DNA of 46,817 nt from an uncultured Victivallaceae bacterium (GTDB lineage Bacteria > Verrucomicrobiota > Lentisphaeria > Victivallales > Victivallaceae), in NCBI GenBank assembly GCA_944389925.1, contig CALXOD010000031.1, forward strand, positions 1-46,817. Reading direction: 5' to 3'. Shown here in pieces: positions 7,331 to 15,363 of the stretch. Below the pieces are notes generated by a model, which worked only from the letters and a program-made list of their open reading frames with translations, did no database searches and had not been told where the DNA came from. The position numbers were made by a program, and so were the translations under genes. The number at the start of each line of letters is the position of its first letter. Positions within the stretch are counted from its first letter, which is position 1.

Positions 7331-8455
7331 ATGAGTGAAGAAACTATCAAATCCGAACTCCAGATGCCGAAGGGCGATGAACTGGTTTTGAGCAGCTCTC
7401 CGCATGTCAGAACCAAGGAAAGCGTCCCGGCGATCATGGGGAAAGTCATGCTGGCGCTGGTGCCGGCGGTCGTGGCCGGGATTCTTTTCTTCGGCATGGA
7501 TGCGGTACGGGTCATCGTGTACTGCATCGTCTTCTGCGTCGGCGCCGAGGCGCTGTGGTGCAAACTGGCGAAGAAACCGGTATGGGGCACCATCCGGGAC
7601 TGCAGTGCGGCATTGACCGGATTGCTGCTGGCGTTGAACCTGTCGGCGGGGGTTCCATTCTACGTTTGTCTGATCGGTGCTTTCCTCGCAATCTGGCTTG
7701 GCAAACAGGTATATGGCGGTCTTGGACATAACCCCTTTAACCCCGCACTGGTGGCGCGCGTCGGCTTGCTGATCGCGCTTCCGGCGGCAATGACTACCTG
7801 GGTGCCGACCGGCAAAATGGGGGTGACGAACGCGGAATATGCAAAAGGATTTTATAACCAGAATGAATGGCAGCAGCTGGAAGCGGGAGCGGAACCGGAT
7901 GCTCTGACCTGTGCCACGCCGCTTGGTATTGTCAAAACGACCCCGAAAGTGCTGGGCAATACTCCGGAAGCGCAGAACAATTACGCGGCAGTGGACAACC
8001 CCACAATGCTGCGGGAGTATTTCCTCGGTAACCGCGGTGGCTGTCTCGGCGAAACCTCCGGGCTGGCGCTGCTGATCGGAGCGGTCATGCTGATCTGCTG
8101 GCGTCTGATCAACTGGCGTGTACCGCTGTGCTATGTGGGAACGGTGGCGCTGTTTACCGGGATTGTGCATTATTTCATGCCTGGGGTAACGCCGACGCCG
8201 CTGTTTCACGTGCTGACCGGGGGATTGCTGCTGGGGGCGATTTTCATGGCGACAGACATGGTGACATCGCCGATGACCTGTGCCGGATGCGTGGTTTTTG
8301 CCATCGGCTGCGGGATAATCACCAGCGTGATTCGCATCTGGGGGAATTATCCGGAAGGGGTCAGCTTTTCCATTCTCTTCATGAACGCGCTGGTGCCGTT
8401 GATCGACCGCTGGTGCGTCAAACGGCCGTTCGGTTACATCAGAAAGCGGGGGTGA
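7331..8455 (+). CDS. rnfD: Rnf electron transport complex subunit D
   Basis: A 374-residue polytopic membrane protein of the RnfD/NqrB family. A cytoplasmic N-terminal stretch (VLSSSPHVRTKES) leads into about eight to ten transmembrane segments, with the conserved KQVYGGLGHNPFNPALVARV (125-144). The covalent FMN-attachment motif [ST]-x-A-T-P-L is present as TCATPL (193-198), with Thr196 as the expected phosphoester site. RnfD and RnfG relay electrons across the membrane and take part in ion translocation. In many homologues the residue before the Ala-Thr is Gly; here it is Cys (TCAT). It is followed after 7 bp by rnfG. Confidence 0.95.
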   Translation: MSEETIKSELQMPKGDELVLSSSPHVRTKESVPAIMGKVMLALVPAVVAGILFFGMDAVRVIVYCIVFCVGAEALWCKLAKKPVWGTIRDCSAALTGLLLALNLSAGVPFYVCLIGAFLAIWLGKQVYGGLGHNPFNPALVARVGLLIALPAAMTTWVPTGKMGVTNAEYAKGFYNQNEWQQLEAGAEPDALTCATPLGIVKTTPKVLGNTPEAQNNYAAVDNPTMLREYFLGNRGGCLGETSGLALLIGAVMLICWRLINWRVPLCYVGTVALFTGIVHYFMPGVTPTPLFHVLTGGLLLGAIFMATDMVTSPMTCAGCVVFAIGCGIITSVIRIWGNYPEGVSFSILFMNALVPLIDRWCVKRPFGYIRKRG

Positions 8456-8462
8456 GCAGATC

Positions 8463-9137
8463 ATGAAACTCAAGGAAACCGAAAATACCGTTGTGCTCGG
8501 CGTTTTTCTGGCCGTCATCGGTCTCGTTGCCGCTCTGGCGCTGGCTTATATTTCCCAGTTGACCGCAGCACCGATCGCTGCCGCCGAGCAGAACGCCACC
8601 AATCAGGCACTGCAGAAAGTGCTGCCTCCCTTTGATAATCAGCCTTCTGCCAATACGATTACCGTCAAGGACCCCGATGGGCGTGACGTAACTTTCTACG
8701 GTGCGCTTCGGGACGGCAAGCTGGTCGGTTTTGCAGGCAAAGGCAGCAATCCGCAGGGATATGCCGGTGCCATCGAAGGACTGGTCGGGCTGGAAGCGGA
8801 CGGTTCGGTGCGTACCGTGCTGATTACCCGGCAGAGCGAAACACCGGGACTTGGTACGGTGGTCTGCGACCGCAAGGAAGTCAAGACGATCTTCACGCTG
8901 TTCAAACCTTCTGACAAAAAAGACGGAGCCGTGCCGGCCAACCGGATTCTGGATCAGTTTGCCGGACGCAAGGCGATGGAATCGCCATGGCGGGTGAGCA
9001 AGGACGGCGGAGAGTTTGAATTTCAGACCGGCGCCACGGTCACCAGCCGGGCGGTTACCGCGCTGGTATGGTCGATCGCCCGCGCTTTCGAACAGAACCG
9101 CGCCGCAGTGGAAGCGGCCCTGGGAGGAAACAAATGA
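8463..9137 (+). CDS. rnfG: Rnf electron transport complex subunit G (FMN-binding)
   Basis: A 224-residue protein with one N-terminal transmembrane helix (about 9-32) and an FMN-binding domain. The covalent flavin motif TGATVT is at 189-194, with Thr192 as the expected attachment residue. QSETPGLG (124-131) is the conserved loop preceding it in the family. The soluble domain faces the outside of the cytoplasmic membrane. The stop overlaps the rnfE start by 4 bp (ATGA). Confidence 0.95.
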   Translation: MKLKETENTVVLGVFLAVIGLVAALALAYISQLTAAPIAAAEQNATNQALQKVLPPFDNQPSANTITVKDPDGRDVTFYGALRDGKLVGFAGKGSNPQGYAGAIEGLVGLEADGSVRTVLITRQSETPGLGTVVCDRKEVKTIFTLFKPSDKKDGAVPANRILDQFAGRKAMESPWRVSKDGGEFEFQTGATVTSRAVTALVWSIARAFEQNRAAVEAALGGNK

Positions 9138-9823
9138 GCTTGCTGAAAGATTTCACCAAAGGCCTGTGGAAAGAAAACCCGGTGCTGGTACTGGTGCTTG
9201 GCACCTGTCCCACACTGGCGGTCACCTCCAGTGCCACCAACGGGCTCGGCATGGGGCTGGCCACTACTTTCGTGCTGGTATGCAGCAATGTGGTGATCTC
9301 CATCATCGCCGGCATCGTGCCGAAGAAGATCCGTATCCCGGTCTATATCGTAGTGATTGCCACCTTCGTAACGATCATCGACCTTCTGATGAAGGCCTAT
9401 TCACCGCCGGAACTCTACAATGCACTCGGGATTTTCATTTCGCTGATTGTCGTGAACTGCATTGTGCTCGGTCGTGCTGAAGCCTTTGCCTCGAAAAACA
9501 ATCCGGTCCGCTCCTTTCTGGACGGCCTCGGCATGGGACTCGGCTTCACTCTGACCCTGACCATGACGGGTATCATCCGGGAGTTTCTCAGTACCGGATC
9601 GATGTTTGAAGTGAAGGTTATCACCGGCTGGACAGTGGATTTTCTGCTGCCGTCGAGTGCCCCGGGAGCATTCATCATTGTCGGTGTGCTGCTGGCCGGG
9701 ATGAATTATCTCAATCTCCGGCGCGCGGTCAAGCAGGGCAAGGTTTATGTGCCGCCGCAGGGAATGGACTGCCGGCATTGCCATATCTGCGATTTCGGCG
9801 ACAAGACGGATGGAAGAAATTGA
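9134..9823 (+). CDS. rnfE: Rnf electron transport complex subunit E
   Basis: The chosen start is ATG 9134 (MSLLKDFT): it is preceded by GGGAGGAAACAA, overlaps the rnfG stop by 4 bp and gives the usual 229-residue length. A longer frame upstream only re-reads the rnfG end. The protein has about six transmembrane segments with the family Cys motifs LGTCPTLAVT (Cys25) and IVVNCIVLG (Cys109), partners of RnfA Cys25 and Cys120 for the intramembrane [2Fe-2S] cluster. Unusually, the cytosolic tail ends in MDCRHCHIC, a C-x2-C-x2-C group at 213/216/219, which could bind a metal. It is the last gene of the operon. Confidence 0.94.
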   Translation: MSLLKDFTKGLWKENPVLVLVLGTCPTLAVTSSATNGLGMGLATTFVLVCSNVVISIIAGIVPKKIRIPVYIVVIATFVTIIDLLMKAYSPPELYNALGIFISLIVVNCIVLGRAEAFASKNNPVRSFLDGLGMGLGFTLTLTMTGIIREFLSTGSMFEVKVITGWTVDFLLPSSAPGAFIIVGVLLAGMNYLNLRRAVKQGKVYVPPQGMDCRHCHICDFGDKTDGRN

Positions 9824-9847
9824 CACAAGTCAATCCGTTCCAAGATG

Positions 9848-9881
9848 AAAGATGTCCGGTGCAAGCCGGACATCTTTTTTT
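9848..9881 (+). terminator. Rho-independent terminator of the rnf operon
   Basis: A 9-bp perfect GC-rich stem (GATGTCCGG with CCGGACATC, loop TGCAAG) is flanked by AAA on the left and followed by seven T residues. It lies 25 bp after rnfE. Confidence 0.93.
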
Positions 9882-9949
9882 ATAAAACGAAGAGGGCAGG
9901 GGGATTTTTGCTGAAGCATCCGTGACCTTACCCCATGAAAGGAGAAAAG

Positions 9950-10531
9950 ATGAAAGCTCTGGCTGTGAACGGCAGTCCGCGGCAGAACGGCAATACGGCG
10001 CTGTTACTGCAAACCGTTTTGAACGAATTAAGTGCTCGCGGAATAGAGACGGAACTGTTTCAGCTGGGGGGGCATCCCGTTTCAGGCTGCCGGGCCTGCA
10101 TGGGATGTCGCCAGCGGCAGAACCGTCGCTGTGTGATAGAACAGGACATCATCAATGAATGTATCGCCAAAATGGTCGCAGCGGATGCGATCATTATCGG
10201 ATCGCCGACCTATTTTGCCAATGTAACCACGGAGATAAAGGCACTGATGGATCGGGCCGGTTATGTGGCAATGGCTAATGGCAGAATGTTGGCACGGAAA
10301 ATCGGTGCGGCAGTCGTGGTGCACCGGCGTGGTGGCGCAGTCCCGGTGTTTGATGCACTGAATCGTTTTTTTCTCATCAGCGGCATGATTGTGCCGGGGG
10401 CCACATACTGGAATTTCGCTGTCGGCCGCAATCCGGGAGAAGTGGCGGAGGATGTAGAAGGCCTGGCGAATATGCGGCACCTGGCGGAAACGGTGGCCTG
10501 GCTGCTGGAATGCACCCGGAATCAACGGTAA
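9950..10531 (+). CDS. NAD(P)H-dependent flavodoxin-fold reductase (iron-sulfur flavoprotein-like)
   Basis: The start at ATG 9950 is preferred over ATG 9935 because GGAG at 9941-9944 then sits at correct spacing; the product is 193 residues. It opens with the flavodoxin-like FMN phosphate loop NGSPRQNGNT (7-16). A Cys group GCRACMGC with a later Cys61 follows (47/50/53/61), as in iron-sulfur flavoproteins that bind a 4Fe-4S cluster near FMN. GSPTYFANVT and FDALNRFF are also typical of this family. It probably moves electrons between a ferredoxin-like donor and a small acceptor in the cytoplasm. It is separated from rnf by a terminator, so expression is independent, though an electron-carrier role beside Rnf would fit. 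Confidence 0.85.
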   Translation: MKALAVNGSPRQNGNTALLLQTVLNELSARGIETELFQLGGHPVSGCRACMGCRQRQNRRCVIEQDIINECIAKMVAADAIIIGSPTYFANVTTEIKALMDRAGYVAMANGRMLARKIGAAVVVHRRGGAVPVFDALNRFFLISGMIVPGATYWNFAVGRNPGEVAEDVEGLANMRHLAETVAWLLECTRNQR

Positions 10532-10666
10532 TTTTTTTCCGGGAACACCACCTGTTTTCCATACTCTTGCAGAAAAACCCTCCGATTTTTCCTTTCGGAA
10601 TTGGATATTTGCTGTCGGCGGCATTACAGTATGACGATACGGAATGGAAACAGGAAACAGCAAGCC

Positions 10667-11356
10667 ATGCGTGCTTTTTTTGCGAATTACATCGGAATGC
10701 CGGGGGAAACGGCGGAACTGGAGTCTCAGGAACAAGACCACCTGTTCAAAACTTTGCGCGCCCGCCCGGGAGAACAAGTGCGGTTGCTGGATGGGCACGG
10801 TACCGTCGGCACTGCAGAGATCATCGCGGGCAGACGCTTGACGGTACTGGAGCGGAATCAAGTTGCCCCCCCCGATCCCTGCTGGATTCTTTGTTGTGCC
10901 GCACCGCGTCGGCAGAAATTCGACAGCCTGCTCAAGCAGGCGGCAGAATTGGGAGTACGGGAGATTCGTGTGGTACATTGTGCCCGTTCCGTTGCACTGC
11001 CGGAAGGGACGGAGCGCTGGCAGGCATTATTGCGTGAGGGCTGTAAACAATCGGGGAACCCCTTTCTTCCGGAAATTTCAGTACACCATTCGCTGGAGCG
11101 GCTATTGCCGGAACTCGCGGATGCCCGCCTCTTCTATGGCGCAGTGACGCCGCCGCCGCGGCCTCCAATGCCGCCTCGCAGCGGAAAGATTGCATTTTTC
11201 GTCGGTCCGGAAGGCGGATTCGCTCCGGAAGAGGAGCAGTTGCTGGTACAACATGGTGTGGAAGGTCTTTCACTTGGGCCCTGGATTCTGCGCCTGGAGA
11301 CAGCGGCTGTGTGCGGGCTGGCAGCTTTACGTGCATTGGCGGAGGCACATTCATGA
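10667..11356 (+). CDS. rsmE: 16S rRNA m3U1498 methyltransferase, RsmE family
   Basis: A 229-residue SPOUT-class methyltransferase that methylates U1498 of 16S rRNA using S-adenosylmethionine. The start at 10667 (MRAFFANYIG) gives the standard length; the frame stays open further upstream (ATG 10631) but without family sequence. Visible family motifs are the N-terminal PUA-like strand HLFKTLRARPGEQVRLLDG, QAAELGVREI, the SAM loop FFVGPEGGF (177-185) and the knot SLGPWILRLETA (202-213). Pro-rich spacing at 162-170 is local variation. Its stop overlaps the next gene by 4 bp (ATGA). It heads a plus-strand series that runs to 18177. Confidence 0.93.
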   Translation: MRAFFANYIGMPGETAELESQEQDHLFKTLRARPGEQVRLLDGHGTVGTAEIIAGRRLTVLERNQVAPPDPCWILCCAAPRRQKFDSLLKQAAELGVREIRVVHCARSVALPEGTERWQALLREGCKQSGNPFLPEISVHHSLERLLPELADARLFYGAVTPPPRPPMPPRSGKIAFFVGPEGGFAPEEEQLLVQHGVEGLSLGPWILRLETAAVCGLAALRALAEAHS

Positions 11357-12081
11357 AGCATTTTACTATATGCCGCCTCCTGCTGCCGCTTCTGGGCGGA
11401 GGGCTGTTGTTCCTCTCTGGGTGCGGAGATGGAAACGCGGCTGCCCATCCTCTTTTCCGCAAGGCGGAGTTATCCCGGGAAGCCGGGAATTACAAAGCCG
11501 CGCTGGAGCAGCTCCGGCGTTTTCTGAACTCGCGACCGGATTCCCCAGAAGGGCATCTGGCCATGGCCTCGCTCTGCGATGAGAATCTCAATGACCCGCT
11601 GGGTGCCGTTTATCATTATCGGGAATTTCTGCGCCTGGCACCGGATTCACCACATGCGGAAATGGCGCGGGCGTGGATGACGGCCGCCATGGAAAAACTT
11701 CGCACCGGTGGGGATACTGCGGCCGGGAAGGACCGCCAGATGCTGGAGCAGGAGATCGCCATGTTGAAACGGCAGAATTTAAGACTGACGCGGTTGTTTC
11801 ACGCCCGGCGTGGCGACAGTGGCGGACGACAGGCGGCGGCTCCGGCAGTTCCGCCTGAAACCAGAACTGCCGGATCAGCTTCACCGGTTGCTCCGCAGAA
11901 AGAACAACGTTATCATGTGCGCCAGGGGGACACGCTGGGATTGATCGCCCGTCGTTTTTACGGGTCCTCCTCACAATTTCGTCGAATTATGGAGGCTAAC
12001 GGTCTGAAACCGGACAGTGTGCTCCGGATCGGACAGGAATTGAAAATTCCGCCGTTACCGAATGACCAACAGCAGGAGTAA
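11353..12081 (+). CDS. TPR- and LysM-containing lipoprotein
   Basis: The start is set at ATG 11353, which overlaps the rsmE stop and has GGAGG just upstream; the product is 242 residues. A lipoprotein signal ends in LFLSGC (Cys24). Residues about 34-100 form two TPR-like helical repeats (REAGNYKAALEQLRRFL and DPLGAVYHYREFLRLAP). Residues 126-150 look coiled-coil, a Pro/Ala-rich linker follows, and 187-233 is a LysM domain (YHVRQGDTLGLIARRFYG ... LRIGQELKIP). LysM binds peptidoglycan, so the protein probably links an envelope membrane to the wall and organises partners through TPR. The exact role is unknown. Confidence 0.88.
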   Translation: MKHFTICRLLLPLLGGGLLFLSGCGDGNAAAHPLFRKAELSREAGNYKAALEQLRRFLNSRPDSPEGHLAMASLCDENLNDPLGAVYHYREFLRLAPDSPHAEMARAWMTAAMEKLRTGGDTAAGKDRQMLEQEIAMLKRQNLRLTRLFHARRGDSGGRQAAAPAVPPETRTAGSASPVAPQKEQRYHVRQGDTLGLIARRFYGSSSQFRRIMEANGLKPDSVLRIGQELKIPPLPNDQQQE

Positions 12082-12089
12082 AAAATGCC

Positions 12090-12674
12090 ATGAAACAATG
12101 GTTGACAGGAGCGATTGCCGCGTTATTGTGCGGCGGATGTGTGTTTTTTACAGAGCCGTACCAGGAAACAATCCGGTATGACCTGTTGCCGCCGGCGCCG
12201 GGACAGGAAGCGGTGCCTGGAGAGATTATGGTAGAGGCCTTCCGCAATCTTTCCCCGGCAAGCAGAAAGCTGCTGTACCGGGAGGCAGACGGAAAACTGG
12301 TGGAGGAACCTTACGCCATGTGGGCACAGCCGCCGGAACTGCTGCTGCAGCGATATCTTGCCGATTATTTTTCGACCCGCTCGATCAATGGCGCGGCTGA
12401 TATGCGCTGGGTTATTGATGGGACTTTATTTAAATTCGAACTTGATCGAACCCAAAAAAAGGCGGAGTTGGGTGTAAATTTTGAAATCCGGTGCTATCTT
12501 AACGGCGTCGTTCGGGAAACTTTGCGTGGAAATCGCCGGTTCTCCACGCCGATGCCGGAGACGAATGGCGCCGGTGCAACCGCTGCCATGAGTGGCTGTG
12601 CCGCCGCTCTGGCACAGGCACTGGAACAACAGATGGCGGACGCCGCTCCTCAAATAGAGAAAAACGGGAATTGA
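12090..12674 (+). CDS. Lipoprotein resembling ABC-type transport auxiliary component (PqiC/MlaD-system type)
   Basis: A 194-residue protein with a lipoprotein signal ending LCGGC (Cys17). The mature part begins with an ETIRYDLLPPAPGQ strand, then VMVEAFRNLSPASRKLLYRE, a tyrosine/tryptophan stretch (EEPYAMWAQPPELLLQRYL) and a C-terminal helical segment. This layout fits the ABC_trans_aux lipoprotein family, outer-membrane partners of MCE lipid transporters. No MCE or ABC genes are adjacent, so the assignment is from protein layout only. AGGAG overlapping the previous stop serves as ribosome binding site. The start follows the LysM gene by 8 bp. Confidence 0.65.
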   Translation: MKQWLTGAIAALLCGGCVFFTEPYQETIRYDLLPPAPGQEAVPGEIMVEAFRNLSPASRKLLYREADGKLVEEPYAMWAQPPELLLQRYLADYFSTRSINGAADMRWVIDGTLFKFELDRTQKKAELGVNFEIRCYLNGVVRETLRGNRRFSTPMPETNGAGATAAMSGCAAALAQALEQQMADAAPQIEKNGN

Positions 12675-12681
12675 AGACTGC

Positions 12682-13377
12682 ATGGAACACTTGAACATTC
12701 CACCCGAAAATCATGTAAAAGTCCTGGGCGGGCAGGGCTGGATCGGCTTGATCGATCACCTCGGTACGGAAGCGACCATCGTGAACGCTGCGCGCGTTTC
12801 TTTCGGAAAATTGAAAAAAGAGATGGACGACCGGGACATTACACTCCTGGAATATCTGATTGCCAATCGTCATACCAGTCCGCTGGAGCATGTGGTTTTT
12901 ACCTTCAGCGTACACTGTCCGTTGTTTGTACGTGGTCAGTGGCACCGCCACCGGACGTGGAGTTATAATGAAATTTCCCGGCGGTATACGGAGATCGACC
13001 TGGAATTTTACACGCCGGTCGCCCTGCGGCGTCAGGCGGAAAGCAATCGACAGGCCTCCTATGCCGATCCTGACTTTGACGACGCCGAGCTGCGAAACCT
13101 GATCCGGCAGCATAATGCGGATTCCCTGGCACTCTATGAAAAACTGCTGGCTTCCGGCGTCTGCCGTGAACAGGCCCGCGGCGTTCTGCCGCAGAATATG
13201 ATGGTGACCTTCTGGGGAACCGTGGATCTGTCCAATCTGCTGCACTTTCTGCAACTGCGCGACAGCGATCACGCTCAGTATGAAATCAGGGAATACGCCA
13301 TCGCGATCAAACAACTGATCCGTCCCATTGTGCCGCATGTCGTCGAATATTACGAAAAGAATCTTGCAGGAAAATAA
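12682..13377 (+). CDS. thyX: Flavin-dependent thymidylate synthase
   Basis: A 231-residue enzyme that makes dTMP from dUMP with methylenetetrahydrofolate and reduced FAD. The defining ThyX motif R-H-R-x7-S is present at 89-99 (RHRTWSYNEIS). NRHTSPLEHVVFTF upstream and the C-terminal QLRDSDHAQYEIREYA substrate-binding helix are also typical. The length is normal. Its presence means the organism need not depend on ThyA. It sits 7 bp after the lipoprotein gene and 3 bp before pdxA, in a dense operon-like run. Confidence 0.96.
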   Translation: MEHLNIPPENHVKVLGGQGWIGLIDHLGTEATIVNAARVSFGKLKKEMDDRDITLLEYLIANRHTSPLEHVVFTFSVHCPLFVRGQWHRHRTWSYNEISRRYTEIDLEFYTPVALRRQAESNRQASYADPDFDDAELRNLIRQHNADSLALYEKLLASGVCREQARGVLPQNMMVTFWGTVDLSNLLHFLQLRDSDHAQYEIREYAIAIKQLIRPIVPHVVEYYEKNLAGK

Positions 13378-13380
13378 CCC

Positions 13381-14361
13381 ATGTCGGTTGCCGGACGCAA
13401 AATTCGAATTGCCATTTCCATCGGCGATCCCGCAGGTATCGGTCCGGAACTGGCGGTGCGCGCCGCCGCTTCCGACCGCTGGAAAGATCGTGCGGAGCTG
13501 CTCCTTTATGGCGACCCCGCAGTGATTGCCGAGTCCGTCAGGAAGTTCGCTCCCGGTTCCTACCCAACAGTAGTTTCCGCTGGAAAACTGGCAAGACTAC
13601 CCGCATACGGAGTGGCTTCTGCCGATTGCGGAAAGGCTGCTTATGAAACAATCGGAGCCGCGGTAAAGGATGCTTTAACCGGCCGGGTGGATGCACTGGT
13701 TACGGCTCCGGTTAATAAATATGCGGTCAATTTGGCCGGTATTGCCTTTACCGGGCATACGGAATATATTGCAGAACTTTGCGGGGTGCCGGAAGTGGCG
13801 ATGATGCAGTCGGCAGGGAGTTTGCGCATTGCCTTTGTCACTACGCACATCGGACTGGCAGAGGTGCCCCGGGCAGTCACTCGTGAACGCATCCTGCGGG
13901 TGGCGTTGCTGCTGGACGAAGCCATCCGTGCGGAACAGGAGCCATCCCCCTGTCTTGCGGTAGCAGCCCTCAATCCCCATGCCGGAGAAAACGGTTTCAT
14001 GGGCCAGGAGGACGAAACGATAGTCAAACCGGCTCTGGAAGAACTCCGGAACATCGGAGTAAATGTAACCGGTCCGTTCCCGCCGGACACGCTCTTCATT
14101 CCCGGAACAAGGGAAAAATACGATGGAATTCTTGCCATGTATCACGATCAGGGCCACATTCCTTTTAAAATGCTGGCGTTTGATCGCGGTGTCAATTCCA
14201 CGCTGGGGCTGCCGATTATCCGTACCAGCCCGGACCATGGTACCGCTTTTGAAATTGCTGGCCGGGGAATTGCCGATACCGGCAGTTTTTACGCCGCCAT
14301 TGACTTGGCCCTGTTGCGGGCTGAACGGAAATTTCGTATATGCACCTGTCTGGAAAAATAA
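13381..14361 (+). CDS. pdxA: 4-hydroxythreonine-4-phosphate dehydrogenase
   Basis: A 326-residue NAD-dependent, metal-dependent dehydrogenase of pyridoxal 5'-phosphate synthesis (DXP-dependent route). Visible motifs are SIGDPAGIGPE (13-23), the substrate stretch FTGHTEYIAEL, the metal His regions TTHIGL and AMYHDQGHIPFK, and RTSPDHGTAFEIAG near the C-terminus. The length matches the family. It overlaps the following SurA-like gene by 22 bp. The pdxA-surA neighbourhood also occurs in enterobacteria (surA-pdxA-rsmA), with the order reversed here. Other vitamin B6 genes are not in the window. Confidence 0.96.
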   Translation: MSVAGRKIRIAISIGDPAGIGPELAVRAAASDRWKDRAELLLYGDPAVIAESVRKFAPGSYPTVVSAGKLARLPAYGVASADCGKAAYETIGAAVKDALTGRVDALVTAPVNKYAVNLAGIAFTGHTEYIAELCGVPEVAMMQSAGSLRIAFVTTHIGLAEVPRAVTRERILRVALLLDEAIRAEQEPSPCLAVAALNPHAGENGFMGQEDETIVKPALEELRNIGVNVTGPFPPDTLFIPGTREKYDGILAMYHDQGHIPFKMLAFDRGVNSTLGLPIIRTSPDHGTAFEIAGRGIADTGSFYAAIDLALLRAERKFRICTCLEK

Positions 14362-15332
14362 TGGTATGTTGCCTGGCTGCGGTCGGGTTTTCTCTGGAGG
14401 CCGCAGAGCCGATGTCCGATACGGTAACGAAAGCGCCGCCCGTTACTGCGGAAATGGATTCCATTGTCGCCTCGGTCAATGGCTCTCCCATCAGTCTGAG
14501 CGATATTCTGCCGGAATCGCGGACTGAGGAGCTGGGGCTTTATGCTGCTTATTCCGGTGACGAACTGTATCGGGCGGTGCAGGCTGTCCGCCGGAAAGTT
14601 CTGGACGAACAGATCAACCGCAAACTGATTGTGGCGGATTATGAAAAAGATCCGTTCGACATCCCCGAGCAGTATTTAGAAAGTGCCATGGATATGATGG
14701 CCGTCGGGTCCGGTATTCGTTCCCGCTCTGAATTTGCCCGTCACATCCGGGCGGCCGGACTGGATATGGATCGGTTGCGACAGCAGGTGCGTGAAAGGTT
14801 GATTGTGCAGGCCATGCTGGCCCGCCGCCGCCAGGTGGCGATCCATGTGACGCCGCAGGAAGTGTTTCAATATTTTGAAAAAAATCAAGAGATGTTTTCC
14901 CGTCCGGAGCAATGGGAATTGGGCATGATTTTGATCAGTCGCGACGCGGCTGACCGGGAGGAAACGCTCAAACATCTGGAGACTGAATTGCGAGAAACAC
15001 CGGATTCTTTTGCAAAACTCGCAGGAACGCACTCTTCCGGTCCCAATGCGGCCAATGGCGGAGTTCTCGGGCTTTTGGAGAAAAAACGATTGCGTTCGGA
15101 ATTCGCCGCCGCGCTGAAAGACGCGGTGCCGGGCCAGGTGGTCGGACCGGTTTCCACAGGGGAGGGGGATTACTTTCTGCGTCTTCTCCGGATTGTTCCG
15201 GCGCAGGAGGCGGATTTTTTGAAGCTGGAGCCGGAAATCCGCGCCAGACTGGAAGACGAGGAGCGGCAGAAGGCGGTCAAGAATTATTGCGACCGGCTGC
15301 GAGCAGAGGCAGTGATTCGGATCTATCTCTGA
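14340..15332 (+). CDS. SurA-like periplasmic peptidyl-prolyl isomerase
   Basis: A 330-residue protein with a signal peptide (about 1-22). The start at 14340 keeps Lys6 before the hydrophobic stretch; a second in-frame ATG at 14361, overlapping the pdxA stop as TAATG, would lose this charge. A SurA N-terminal chaperone region (about 38-170, IVASVNGSPISLSDI then QAVRRKVLDEQINRKLIVAD) is followed by one parvulin rotamase domain at about 188-286 (FAKLAGTHSSGPNAANGGVL, GQVVGPVSTGEGDYFLRL). E. coli SurA has two parvulin domains; this one has a single copy. It probably helps outer-membrane proteins fold in the periplasm. Confidence 0.88.
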   Translation: MHLSGKIMVCCLAAVGFSLEAAEPMSDTVTKAPPVTAEMDSIVASVNGSPISLSDILPESRTEELGLYAAYSGDELYRAVQAVRRKVLDEQINRKLIVADYEKDPFDIPEQYLESAMDMMAVGSGIRSRSEFARHIRAAGLDMDRLRQQVRERLIVQAMLARRRQVAIHVTPQEVFQYFEKNQEMFSRPEQWELGMILISRDAADREETLKHLETELRETPDSFAKLAGTHSSGPNAANGGVLGLLEKKRLRSEFAAALKDAVPGQVVGPVSTGEGDYFLRLLRIVPAQEADFLKLEPEIRARLEDEERQKAVKNYCDRLRAEAVIRIYL

Positions 15333-15363
15333 CGGATGTCGCATATTTCACGGAGAGCGCTGT

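Noticed and set aside
5965-7593. A 542-codon open frame on the minus strand
   Set aside because: It is antisense to rnfC and the rnfD start, and its sequence has no domain signal.
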